A program made the position numbers and the translations under genes. Positions 55,143 through 62,915 of a DNA stretch of 64,000 nt are shown here, piece by piece. Where the stretch lies: the NCBI GenBank assembly GCA_045649685.1, contig JAZRQJ010000011.1, positions 1 to 64,000 of the forward strand, given 5' to 3'. The DNA comes from RUG12519 sp045649685. GTDB lineage: Bacteria > Bacillota > Clostridia > Oscillospirales > Ruminococcaceae. The notes under the pieces are model-generated. The model worked only from the letters and a program-made list of their open reading frames with translations, was not told the origin of the DNA and did not search any database. Every line of letters begins with the position of its first letter. The first letter of the stretch is position 1.

Positions 55143-55163
55143 TTACTATCTCTCCTGCTAATT

Positions 55164-56063
55164 TTATAACGCAAACCTGTGCTCAGAATAATTTCCGTCT
55201 ATAAATTGAGAAACCTTATGATTTTTATCTAGTTGTTCAGGAAGCAAATTTTTTTCTTTGCGCATTTCAAAATTGTTGACAGCTTTTATTAAATTCTCAT
55301 CTTTACTTGCTTTAAAATGTGTAATTAATTTTAATAAGAGGTCTGGATTTGACCATTTATATGCCATTAACAAACCAGCTTCTGCTGAATAATAGGCTTC
55401 TGCAGAAGTTGGTTTCCATTGTCCTTCATTAGACAATCTTTTTGCGTGAAAAACCATGGCTCTGGGCTGATAAATCACTTTTTTACCAAGTAATTTTATC
55501 CTCCAAGACAAATCCACATCATCACAATACATAAAAAAAGTTTCTTCATCATATCCATTTACCTGATGAAAAAGATCTGTTTTTGTAAATGTGCAAGCAC
55601 CTGAGCTCCACGAAGTTTCTCCCGTTTCCACCGAATATTCTTTAGGATGTTCTATTGGTACTTGTCGTCCCTCAACAATTCCTACATTTGAATCATTGCT
55701 AAAAGGTTTTATTATCTCTGTTAAAAAATTAGGAGCAAATATTATATCAGGGTTCATAAGTAATAAGTAATCTGTATTGCAATTTTTAGCTAACAAATTG
55801 TGACCTTTAGATGTCCCTGTATTGCAATCAAAATATGTATAATTAAATTTAAATGATTCTTCAAAATGTTGCTTAATTGTTTGAATTTCTTTTTCCGAAA
55901 AAACACGTGAAGGAGAAGCGTCCCCATAACACACATTTATTAAATCAAACTCTTGGTTAGAAGATGATGATACTTTAATAGCGTTTTTTATACTATCAAG
56001 AGATTTAATTAAGTCTTCTTTTTTGTTATTATATAGAATAGTTTGAATCTGTAATGTAGACAT
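55164..56063 (-). CDS. GT2 family glycosyltransferase
   Basis: 299 residues. A GT2 fold with QTILYNNKKEDLIKSLDSI at the start, GTSKGHNLLAKNCNTDYLLLMNPDI carrying the D-x-D-like NPD, and the late acceptor region ETFFMYCDDVDLSWRIKLLG. Resembles rhamnosyltransferase-type enzymes. The start at 56063 follows AGAGGATG; the longer frame to 56096 is unlikely. It is the first gene of the glycan operon. Confidence 0.88.
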   Translation of the reverse strand: MSTLQIQTILYNNKKEDLIKSLDSIKNAIKVSSSSNQEFDLINVCYGDASPSRVFSEKEIQTIKQHFEESFKFNYTYFDCNTGTSKGHNLLAKNCNTDYLLLMNPDIIFAPNFLTEIIKPFSNDSNVGIVEGRQVPIEHPKEYSVETGETSWSSGACTFTKTDLFHQVNGYDEETFFMYCDDVDLSWRIKLLGKKVIYQPRAMVFHAKRLSNEGQWKPTSAEAYYSAEAGLLMAYKWSNPDLLLKLITHFKASKDENLIKAVNNFEMRKEKNLLPEQLDKNHKVSQFIDGNYSEHRFAL

Positions 56064-56096
56064 TTGTTCACATCCTCTTTTTATAAAAACTAACAA

Positions 56097-56333
56097 TACA
56101 AATTGAACAATAATCTCTTATATGGCAGAAAAAGTATGATTAAAAAATATTATACTATTCAGAATATTATCTAAATAAAAATTTTAATAAATGTTTTATT
56201 ACCAATGTAGATGATACCATTATTTATTTATTCTGTCAAGATTTGATAAAGCATGTAAATATAGCAATAATTTTATGGTAAGTTCAGAGATATTAAATTT
56301 ATATATTTTTTTATATCGTAATATTTTATACAG
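56097..56333. other. Non-coding region between glycan operon and lipoprotein gene
   Basis: Very AT-rich, no open frame of note. With the neighbouring terminator it makes about 360 bases without a gene. It should hold the promoter of the glycan operon, but no clear -35/-10 pair was found. Confidence 0.4.
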
Positions 56334-56365
56334 CAAAAAGCCTTCATCTTGGATAGGTGAAGGCT
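56334..56365 (-). terminator. Terminator of the lipoprotein gene
   Basis: On the minus strand agccttcacc / gatgaaggct pair around a short loop (with a G-U) and are followed by TTTTTGC. Confidence 0.8.
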
Positions 56366-56427
56366 AACAATGATCTATTGAGGTTAGAAATATTTAACTT
56401 TATGAGATTTTATTTTAAAATTGATCT

Positions 56428-56919
56428 CTAATCAGTGAAAATGCATATTCCACAAACAGTGCATGTTTCGTCGTGTAAAGTGTGATTTGCTGACTCAACC
56501 ATGCCACAGCGTGCACATTTACGAAAATGTTTAACGTCATCACAGTCCCATCTACCAAGAATATGTCCAAGTGGAGACAACTGTTCAGAGTATGTTGTCC
56601 CACAATTATTACAACGTAATGTGTGAGCACCTGCATTGGTACAGGTAGGAGCTGATCTGGATATTTCTATAAAATTATGTTGACAAGCTTTTTGGATTGG
56701 CGGTGAAATAGGAGCTTTTTGTTTAATAGAATTCTTTTGTTGAAATGGTTTGTTTAATATAGCATTTTTATTTTCTATTTGTATTTCTTGTGAAGATTGT
56801 TCAATAGCATCATCACAAACATCACTTGTGTCGGCAGATTCTGAATTTAGATTAGCTTCTTCATTTTGATTATTACAGGCAGTTAAAGTGAGGAGCGCTA
56901 ATACAAAAATTATAAACAT
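56428..56919 (-). CDS. Lipoprotein with Cys-rich repeat; signal peptide out of frame at an A8 tract
   Basis: 163 residues as read from ATG 56919, which lacks a ribosome binding site and a basic N-region. The core LALLTLTACNN is a lipobox. A better ATG at 56942-56940, behind GGAAG, is followed by eight A residues and is out of frame by one base. With nine A residues the product would begin MKKKSILSMFIIF and have a complete lipoprotein signal. The mature part has an acidic linker and a Cys-rich end (CTNAGAHTLRCNNCGTTYSE, SPLGH, CARCG, CTVCG) like repeats of Firmicute surface proteins. Function unknown. Confidence 0.65.
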   Translation of the reverse strand: MFIIFVLALLTLTACNNQNEEANLNSESADTSDVCDDAIEQSSQEIQIENKNAILNKPFQQKNSIKQKAPISPPIQKACQHNFIEISRSAPTCTNAGAHTLRCNNCGTTYSEQLSPLGHILGRWDCDDVKHFRKCARCGMVESANHTLHDETCTVCGICIFTD

Positions 56920-56995
56920 TGATAAAATAGATTTTTTTTCATCTAAAATTCTTCTTCCAAGTTTAATATTTAAAATTATATCACAAAAAGAAAAA

Positions 56996-57868
56996 TCAAA
57001 AATTTTTAACTAAATAGTTATATGTAGTTTCAGGAACATATTTTTTTAGTTCATCAAATTTTTGTTCTTTTAACAATTGTCGCACTTTAGAGGCACTAAT
57101 AACGTTATTATCGACAGTTTTTCTTTCTATTTCACAAAATTCGATATTGGATTTAGGAAGTTCTTTTTGCATAGATTTATTATATTCGCACGTAAATTTG
57201 TCCAATGGTTCTGTGCCAGCAAATCTTATATTTATTCCTAAAGTTGGAGCTATATATTTAGAAAATATATTTAAATCTTTTGATGCATCAATAGTATCAA
57301 CGGTTTTTGAGTCTTTGTTAAAATATCCTGGAAGAGTTAACAAAGAAATTATATATTTACCACTTGGTAAAACTGTTACATTGTTCAAATCCTTTGTGCC
57401 TTTCTTTACAAGTTCAATTCTGTCTTTGAAAGGAAAAAATGATTTATCTTCTTCTACCACAAAAATATATAACTTGTCCACCATAGAGGATGCTTTTTCT
57501 ATTAGATATCTATGGCCTAAAGTAAATGGATTACAATTCATAACAATTGAACCTATTTTTTTATTCGAGGTGTTGCTGTCTTTATACTTTTCTAAAGAAT
57601 CTAGGTATTTTTTTAAATCTGGATTATCTTTCAAAAAATAATCATCATTGTAATTACAATTGTATCCAACATACATTGAATCAGATTTAGATATATTGTT
57701 AAAATTGTTTTTAATTAGGGAGAAGAAATATTTTGCAAAAACCTCATTTCCTCTGTGGTTTTTATGTCCAGCATCATCTACAATAACATATCCATAATTG
57801 TTTGGTTTATCAAATAGGTGGTGTGGAGTTAAGTAACTGAATCCATGCTTATTTACTGCGTTTCTCAA
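56996..57868 (-). CDS. Downstream half of an interrupted SGNH/citrate-lyase-ligase-like protein
   Basis: 290 residues if started at TTG 57868, which has no good ribosome binding site. The first 50 residues carry VDDAGHKNHRGNE, the Asp-x-x-His block of SGNH hydrolases, which belongs to the domain begun in the gene upstream. Residues about 105-290 are a nucleotidyltransferase of the citrate lyase ligase type (VMNCNPFTLGHRYLIEKA, VVEEDKSFFPFKDRIELVKKG, RFAGTEPLD, ISASKVRQLLKE). It is in the same frame as the preceding open frame, separated only by a TGA at 57877-57875. Most likely part of one broken gene; reinitiation or readthrough is possible. Confidence 0.7.
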   Translation of the reverse strand: MRNAVNKHGFSYLTPHHLFDKPNNYGYVIVDDAGHKNHRGNEVFAKYFFSLIKNNFNNISKSDSMYVGYNCNYNDDYFLKDNPDLKKYLDSLEKYKDSNTSNKKIGSIVMNCNPFTLGHRYLIEKASSMVDKLYIFVVEEDKSFFPFKDRIELVKKGTKDLNNVTVLPSGKYIISLLTLPGYFNKDSKTVDTIDASKDLNIFSKYIAPTLGINIRFAGTEPLDKFTCEYNKSMQKELPKSNIEFCEIERKTVDNNVISASKVRQLLKEQKFDELKKYVPETTYNYLVKNF

Positions 57869-57874
57869 TGAATC

Positions 57875-58801
57875 TCATTTACTAATAAGCCAGCTATAAT
57901 CAATTACTATATCCCCAGGACGATATTTTTCGTTTATCATATACTCAAAATCATTTAAAGTAGGTTCTCCGGGCACACCGCAATTTTCTACACATATCGA
58001 GTTGTTTGGGATTTCGGCATTTAAAATTCTCTGTAAATAACTCGATATTGTATAAGTATCGGATACAACAGGACAAAACGCTACAGATAGACCAAATATG
58101 CGAATTGTGTTTGTTGTTTTTGATGGAGTGTCAGTTGTAACTCTTTTTCCATTTATGATATTACAATACTTGCTATTTTTGTCAGTAGATACATTGTATC
58201 TTCCGTTATTTATTACCTCACGTGTTCCATATAATCCGCCTTCACGCATAAATTGAGCACATTCTGGATTATCATAATAAAGCTTTTGAATGTGATCCTC
58301 ACTTGTGGGAGATATCTTTCCGGTTAAAACAGCTTTTTCGTAGTCATCTAAAAAATTAGACATCCAAAAATCGTGGTGTATAAAATAAAATTTAATATTA
58401 TTTTTCTTAAAAAATTCTAATGTTTTGTCGTATAGCACATCTATATAAAGACTCAGAAAAGAAGATATGCGGTGAACAGGATAACCCGGATATTTTGTTG
58501 AAAAAGAGTTTTCTTCATTGATAGAATCGATAATGAAATCATAATTATTTATATTGAGATGAGAGGCCGATGAAGCATATGTGTATTTAGGATTTTTATT
58601 TACTGCTTTTCTAAAACTACGTGAAAAATCTTTATCGCCTATAACTAGTACTTTTTTTGCGTCAATTTTTTCATAATATTGTGCTATATCATTTTTGAAA
58701 AGTGATAGTCTGGTTGTGAGGGATGTTTGTCCAGCGTGGACACAAAAGGTATTTAGACTTATGAAAATTAAAGAGATAACAACACATACCAATTTCTTCA
58801 T
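57875..58801 (-). CDS. Upstream half of an interrupted, exported SGNH-domain protein
   Basis: 308 residues. The start at 58801 (MKKLVCVVISL) follows AGGAA and gives a signal peptide ending near CVHAG. A domain of unknown type (about 40-200) with KKVLVIGDKDFSRSF and KFYFIHHDFWMSNFLDD is followed by the beginning of an SGNH fold: IRIFGLSVAFCPVVSDTYT with the presumed nucleophile Ser, NCGVPGEP, and GDIVIDYSW. The frame stops at TGA right there, and the remaining SGNH blocks lie in the same frame just downstream. Alone it would lack its catalytic Asp and His. Confidence 0.7.
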   Translation of the reverse strand: MKKLVCVVISLIFISLNTFCVHAGQTSLTTRLSLFKNDIAQYYEKIDAKKVLVIGDKDFSRSFRKAVNKNPKYTYASSASHLNINNYDFIIDSINEENSFSTKYPGYPVHRISSFLSLYIDVLYDKTLEFFKKNNIKFYFIHHDFWMSNFLDDYEKAVLTGKISPTSEDHIQKLYYDNPECAQFMREGGLYGTREVINNGRYNVSTDKNSKYCNIINGKRVTTDTPSKTTNTIRIFGLSVAFCPVVSDTYTISSYLQRILNAEIPNNSICVENCGVPGEPTLNDFEYMINEKYRPGDIVIDYSWLISK

Positions 58802-59058
58802 ACTCAACATTCCTAATTTATATTTTGATTTAATATCACACTTTAATAACAATACTAATTTTTAAACTAGACTATCTAAAAACATGTATATATCACAATA
58901 AAAGTGAAAATTTAATTAATATCAAATAAATTTTAGGTGGTGGTTTTCTAGCGAAACTATATTAATATATGAAATTATGCATTTGAAAAATTTAAATTTT
59001 AAAATAGAGCTACATAGATATTTTTAAACATGTAAGAAATAAAGTTGTAGTTTAATAT

Positions 59059-59135
59059 TGGTCGAGGTGACAGGAATTGAACCTGCGACCTCTGCGTCCC
59101 GAACGCAGCGCTCTACCAAACTGAGCCACACCTCG
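59059..59135 (-). tRNA. tRNA-Pro (anticodon CGG)
   Basis: On the minus strand the acceptor cgaggtg / cacctcg, D arm, anticodon stem ctgcg/cgcag with loop TTCGGGA, and T arm GGTTCAATTCC are present; CCA is encoded. It reads CCG proline codons and is a second proline tRNA in the window. Confidence 0.97.
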
Positions 59136-59277
59136 TAAATATCAATTAAATAGTAACTGAAATAACTCAATAATTATACACTTATATTGATTGAAATGTC
59201 AACCTATATGGATTTGTGGGTTCAATTTTCTTATTAAAAATATTTGTTAAAATAAAATTTACAATTAGTTTATTTTT

Positions 59278-59305
59278 TTGATAAATTTATTTGTTAAAGT
59301 ATAAC
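59278..59305 (+). promoter_or_regulatory. Probable promoter of the 59362 secreted-protein gene
   Basis: TTGATA (59278-59283) and TATAAC (59300-59305) are 16 bases apart, about 55 bases ahead of the start codon. Confidence 0.55.
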
Positions 59306-59361
59306 ATGAAGTTAAAAATAATTTGTTTGATGTATTACATAAGAATTAGGAGGTTCTGAGA

Positions 59362-60876
59362 GTGAAAATTATTAATAAGATAATTGCTGCTTTATGTGCT
59401 GCAACTATGTCTATATCTGCTGTATCATCGTTTGTTGGAGCTATTGAGGTTGTTGATTTGAGCAAACTAAGTGAGAATGAACAAAAATATGTTGGGGAAT
59501 TAAATGATCAAATAAAAAAAGTGAAGACAGCTTATGATAAATTGGAAGATTTAATCGAGTTAAGGTTGAAACAAAAAAAGTTGAGCAATGAGCGTTATGA
59601 AAATTTTTGCAAATTATTAGAAAAGAAAAAAAAATTGAAACCGAAATATCGTGATATGGTAGCGAAAATGAATAACGACCTTGGAGATGGTAAAAAGGGA
59701 TATTCGTATGATTGGTGGCAGAAGCAAGCTGATAACCTTAATAAAGAAATTGCAGAGTTGGGGCTTGAAATAGAGGTTATAGGATGGAGTGGTAGTGACG
59801 GAGCATTCGACATAAAGTTAAAAGACAATGGCGAACTAGAAGCATATTTGGGTGTAGAAGAAGATAGTGAACAGATTGAATTACTTGAAGAGATGCTGCC
59901 AAAAATTAAGAAAATGCAGGAGAGCATTGATTTATTGGATAAACAGCGTCTTGTTCAATTTACTAGATTGATTGCATTTGACGTTGTGGTTAGTGAACCT
60001 GGTGTTAAGGCTTGTGAAAGTCTTCTTAGAGGTGTAATAGCAAGCAATATAGAACCAGAAAATATGAGAATGTCATTGAGTATGATTGATAATTGTTGTA
60101 ACCATATAGATAATATTTTTGTTAATAACCTTTTTGTTTTTGATAATAAAAATGATGTGGTGGATAACCAGCTAGAGAAAGAACGAAAAGAAAAAGAAGA
60201 ACAGGAAAGATTAGAAAGAGAAAGAAAAGGAAAAGAAAAACAGGAAAGATTAGAACTAGAGAAAGAGTATCATAGAGCAGGTATATCATTTTGGAACGAA
60301 CGTAATGAGTTTATTAAATGGAGAAATGATAATAAGTATGGCTTAGCTCAAGAAAAATATAGTAAAGATACAACGAGAAATAAAAGACAATGGCTTGAGA
60401 AACATATGTTACCATTATCAAATAATAATAAACTTAGCGTTGATCAAATGAAACAATATATTGAATGGTCACAACGGAGTATAGATGAAATGAGAAAGTT
60501 TAGGACAAGCTGTAATCAAAAGAGATTTAATATAGTTTCTAATTGGATTTCTTCGTTGAATAATGATATTAAAAAAACTGAAAAGGAAAAGGAAAAATTT
60601 ACTAAAGAGGTTGATAATAAAATAGTAAACATGAAAAATGAGATTTTAAATTTTGAAGCGCTAATTAAAAATTCAAGAGAGTATGGTGTAAGAGGAGTGC
60701 AAATTAACGCATTATCATATGAAGTTGAACAGAAACGAAAAGAACTATCAAATTTACAAAAACAAAAATTATATAAAGTTACTGAATATAATAAAAAGAT
60801 AAAAGCGAATAGCGATAAATTAAATTGGCTTAATAACGAATACAATGAATTATTAATTCAATTGAAACGTGTGTAA
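59362..60876 (+). CDS. Secreted coiled-coil protein of the shared-leader family
   Basis: 504 residues. The signal peptide (ALCAATMSISAVSSFVGA) matches those of the genes at 863, 3069 and 4765. The mature part is nearly all helix. Residues about 275-305 hold an imperfectly repeated Glu/Lys/Arg block (KEEQERLERERK then KEKQERLELEKE), like the charged coil in the 3069 protein. The C-terminal 200 residues are a further coiled coil. No enzymatic motif or wall anchor. GTG start after AGGAGG. It lies 53 kb from the other family members, next to the LRR-ART protein. Confidence 0.8.
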   Translation: MKIINKIIAALCAATMSISAVSSFVGAIEVVDLSKLSENEQKYVGELNDQIKKVKTAYDKLEDLIELRLKQKKLSNERYENFCKLLEKKKKLKPKYRDMVAKMNNDLGDGKKGYSYDWWQKQADNLNKEIAELGLEIEVIGWSGSDGAFDIKLKDNGELEAYLGVEEDSEQIELLEEMLPKIKKMQESIDLLDKQRLVQFTRLIAFDVVVSEPGVKACESLLRGVIASNIEPENMRMSLSMIDNCCNHIDNIFVNNLFVFDNKNDVVDNQLEKERKEKEEQERLERERKGKEKQERLELEKEYHRAGISFWNERNEFIKWRNDNKYGLAQEKYSKDTTRNKRQWLEKHMLPLSNNNKLSVDQMKQYIEWSQRSIDEMRKFRTSCNQKRFNIVSNWISSLNNDIKKTEKEKEKFTKEVDNKIVNMKNEILNFEALIKNSREYGVRGVQINALSYEVEQKRKELSNLQKQKLYKVTEYNKKIKANSDKLNWLNNEYNELLIQLKRV

Positions 60877-60894
60877 CAATAAATTTTAAATACA

Positions 60895-60930
60895 TAAAAA
60901 AGACTGCGCGGGTTGAGGCGTGGTCTTTTT
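60895..60930 (+). terminator. Rho-independent terminator
   Basis: aaaaaagactgcgc pairs with gcgtggtctttttt (one G-U, one A/C-type mismatch) and ends in T residues, 20 bases after the stop. Confidence 0.8.
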
Positions 60931-61037
60931 GCTGTTTGAATTATATAAATTTGACAATTCGTCAAATTTATTATGCTAATAAGTATACAAGAGTGTTTGC
61001 AGGTTATACAATATTAAGGTGTGAAAGGGAGTGTAAG

Positions 61038-62492
61038 ATGATGAAGAAAACAATTTCATTAGTGTTATTGATGTTAATCGTTTTGTTTCAAAGCACAGCT
61101 GTGTGTGGAGTAGGTGAGATGAAGCATGATGGAGTAACATATAGGTGTGTTGGAAATAAACTTATTATTGTAGGAGTGGATTCTTCTATAAAAACATTAG
61201 ATGTTCAAAAGAAAATTAATATTAACAATGACGAATATACTGTTACTTCTATAAATTTTGGGGCATTTAGTCAAAGTAATATTGAAGTAATAAATCTTCC
61301 TGTCGAGGGAATAGATATTAATCGTGGTGCTTTTAGAGATGCAACTAAACTGAACACTGTGAATAATTTAGATAAGTCAAATATAACATCTAGCGCTGCA
61401 TTGTTTAGTGGATGTTGTAATTTGCGTAGTGTTAAATTGCCTGAAAAATTAGATCTTATTGGTGAGAGTATGTTTAGTGGGTGCAGCGCACTTGAGAATA
61501 TAACTGTTCCGAAAAATGTTGTTACAGTAGATGAGGATGGTTTTTTGGGATGCAGTAGGTTAAATAAAGTTGATTTAGAAACGGATAGCAAGTTAAAATA
61601 TGTTGGAAAAGGAGCTTTTGCTGGTTGCGAAAATTTAGAATGTTTTTATGTTCCTCAAGGTGTAGATGTAGCTGAATATGCTTTTTTTGGTTGCAAAAAA
61701 TTGAGCTCTGATTGTAATATACCAGAAATAGCGACTAGGTGTGATAAAAATTTAGAGGAACAATCTAAAAAGGCAGAGTTGTTTGTAAGGAAAATTTTAG
61801 AGAATGAAGTTAAAAATGGTAGAAATAGGGATGAATTAGTTGATATGGATGATATTGATAAACTTTTATATAAATATACTCCTAAATCTACTGATACGCC
61901 GACAGTTGTAAGTAAAGAAGAATTTGATAAATTAACCAGTGATGGTCGCTTGGTGTTATACAGAGGAGATGTTCCTTGTGTTGGTAAAAATGGACAAGCG
62001 ATTACCATAAAACAAATAAATGATGAGTTTAAATATGGAAATTTTTACTATCCATCTGAGTGCAACGGCATATTTTGTACGAAATATGTTGAGCATGCTA
62101 AAAGTTATGCGAGAGATTATAAATCTAATAAAATTATTGGTTCTTTAACTCAGTTTTGTTTTACGGATGTTTCATCAAATAATTTAAGAGTCATAACTCG
62201 TAGGGAATTGAAAAAAATTCAAGATTTTTATAAATATTCTCATATAGAAAATAACTTAGCATTTATGCATGAGTGGTGTTCTGTTGGAAAATATCGCTTG
62301 GAAAATGGTTTGTTAAATTTAGGTGTGGATACTATGAATTTTTCATTTTTAGCCAGAGCCTTAGGATATGATATGATCGATGATGAATGTGATAAACTAG
62401 GTGGAGATGGCTGTTCTAAGGACACTCCAACTTCGCAGTATGAGGTTCTAAATAGGGGAAAACTAACTGTCTGCTCGGAAAATATTTTTTGA
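61038..62492 (+). CDS. Secreted BspA-type LRR protein with ADP-ribosyltransferase-like C-terminus
   Basis: 484 residues. The ATG at 61038 after AAAGGGAG begins a signal peptide (residues 1-25). Residues about 60-235 are BspA-type (LRR_5) leucine-rich repeats: FSGCCNLRSVKLPEKL, MFSGCSALENITVPKNV, FLGCSRL, AFAGCENLECFYVPQGV. The last 190 residues resemble an ADP-ribosyltransferase fold: R309 in LVLYRGDV, NGIFCTKYVEHAKSYARDY at about 343-361 in the place of the STS strand, and Q467-x-E469 in QYEVLNRGKLTV, the ARTT-type motif. An exported recognition domain plus toxin-like domain suggests a secreted effector. The reaction is inferred from motifs; the middle spacing is larger than in C3-type toxins. 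Confidence 0.7.
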   Translation: MMKKTISLVLLMLIVLFQSTAVCGVGEMKHDGVTYRCVGNKLIIVGVDSSIKTLDVQKKININNDEYTVTSINFGAFSQSNIEVINLPVEGIDINRGAFRDATKLNTVNNLDKSNITSSAALFSGCCNLRSVKLPEKLDLIGESMFSGCSALENITVPKNVVTVDEDGFLGCSRLNKVDLETDSKLKYVGKGAFAGCENLECFYVPQGVDVAEYAFFGCKKLSSDCNIPEIATRCDKNLEEQSKKAELFVRKILENEVKNGRNRDELVDMDDIDKLLYKYTPKSTDTPTVVSKEEFDKLTSDGRLVLYRGDVPCVGKNGQAITIKQINDEFKYGNFYYPSECNGIFCTKYVEHAKSYARDYKSNKIIGSLTQFCFTDVSSNNLRVITRRELKKIQDFYKYSHIENNLAFMHEWCSVGKYRLENGLLNLGVDTMNFSFLARALGYDMIDDECDKLGGDGCSKDTPTSQYEVLNRGKLTVCSENIF

Positions 62493-62498
62493 TTTGTT

Positions 62499-62535
62499 AA
62501 ATCGGCCTATATAAAAGGTCGATTTTATTTTTGAT
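62499..62535 (+). terminator. Terminator after the LRR-ART gene
   Basis: aaatcggcct / aggtcgattt (one G-U) form a 10-bp stem followed by TATTTTTG, just behind the stop. Confidence 0.75.
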
Positions 62536-62574
62536 AGAGTTAAATTAAAGATGTGTTTGAAAAATAACAGTGTA

Positions 62575-62603
62575 TTGACAAAAAAGATAAGTTGTGGTAT
62601 AAT
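62575..62603 (+). promoter_or_regulatory. Perfect consensus promoter of the leader-ABC operon
   Basis: TTGACA (62575-62580) and TATAAT (62598-62603) are exactly 17 bases apart. A short leader gene starts 26 bases after the -10 box. Confidence 0.9.
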
Positions 62604-62628
62604 AATTGAAAATTCGGAGGAATTAATT

Positions 62629-62682
62629 ATGAAAAGTCTATTTTTTGATTTTGTTAAGAATTATATGAGCTATTACGGATAG
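62629..62682 (+). CDS. 17-residue Phe/Tyr-rich leader peptide
   Basis: The frame ATG to TAG encodes MKSLFFDFVKNYMSYYG. CGGAGG at 62615-62620 lies 8 bases upstream, at ideal distance. Six of 17 residues are Phe or Tyr: Phe at 5, 6 and 8 and Tyr at 12, 15 and 16. The last Tyr codons lie in a small hairpin (GCTAT-TACGG-ATAGC, 62669-62683). Position, size and composition are those of an attenuator leader peptide, in which ribosome stalling at aromatic codons would steer downstream RNA folding. Confidence 0.65.
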   Translation: MKSLFFDFVKNYMSYYG

Positions 62683-62815
62683 CCTTGTATTTACGATATG
62701 TTTTGAGCTGTCGTAGGTATGAGGCGTGGTGTTTTGCCGGTTATCTGTGATGGCTCTTTTGTTTTATTGTTTTTTAGAGCCTAGTTAATTTTTAGTTGGG
62801 CTCTATTTTTTATTT
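62669..62815 (+). promoter_or_regulatory. Transcription attenuator of the ABC transporter operon
   Basis: A terminator stem AGAGCCTAGTT (62776-62786) / AGTTGGGCTCT (62794-62804) with G-U pairs is followed by TTTTTTATTTT. An alternative pairing, GGCTCT (62752-62757) with AGAGCC (62776-62781), uses the terminator's left arm and would act as antiterminator. Further short pairings lie between the leader peptide and this point (TACGA / TCGTA). It is not a T-box: the AGGGTGGNACCGCG element is absent. Confidence 0.65.
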
Positions 62816-62915
62816 TAAGGAGAAAAAGATGTTTGTGTTAAAATATACTAAGTGGGATGATCGATACCTAATTTAATTGGTTTATATAAATTAATTTAAG
62901 GTTGAGGTGAAGAAA

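Noticed and set aside
57869..57877. In-frame TGA as selenocysteine or reassigned codon
   Set aside because: No SECIS-like hairpin was recognised right after it, the site is not at a catalytic Cys position, and other genes use TGA as stop.
62680..62815. T-box riboswitch before the ABC transporter
   Set aside because: The conserved T-box sequence and long specifier stem are missing; a leader peptide with attenuator explains the region better.
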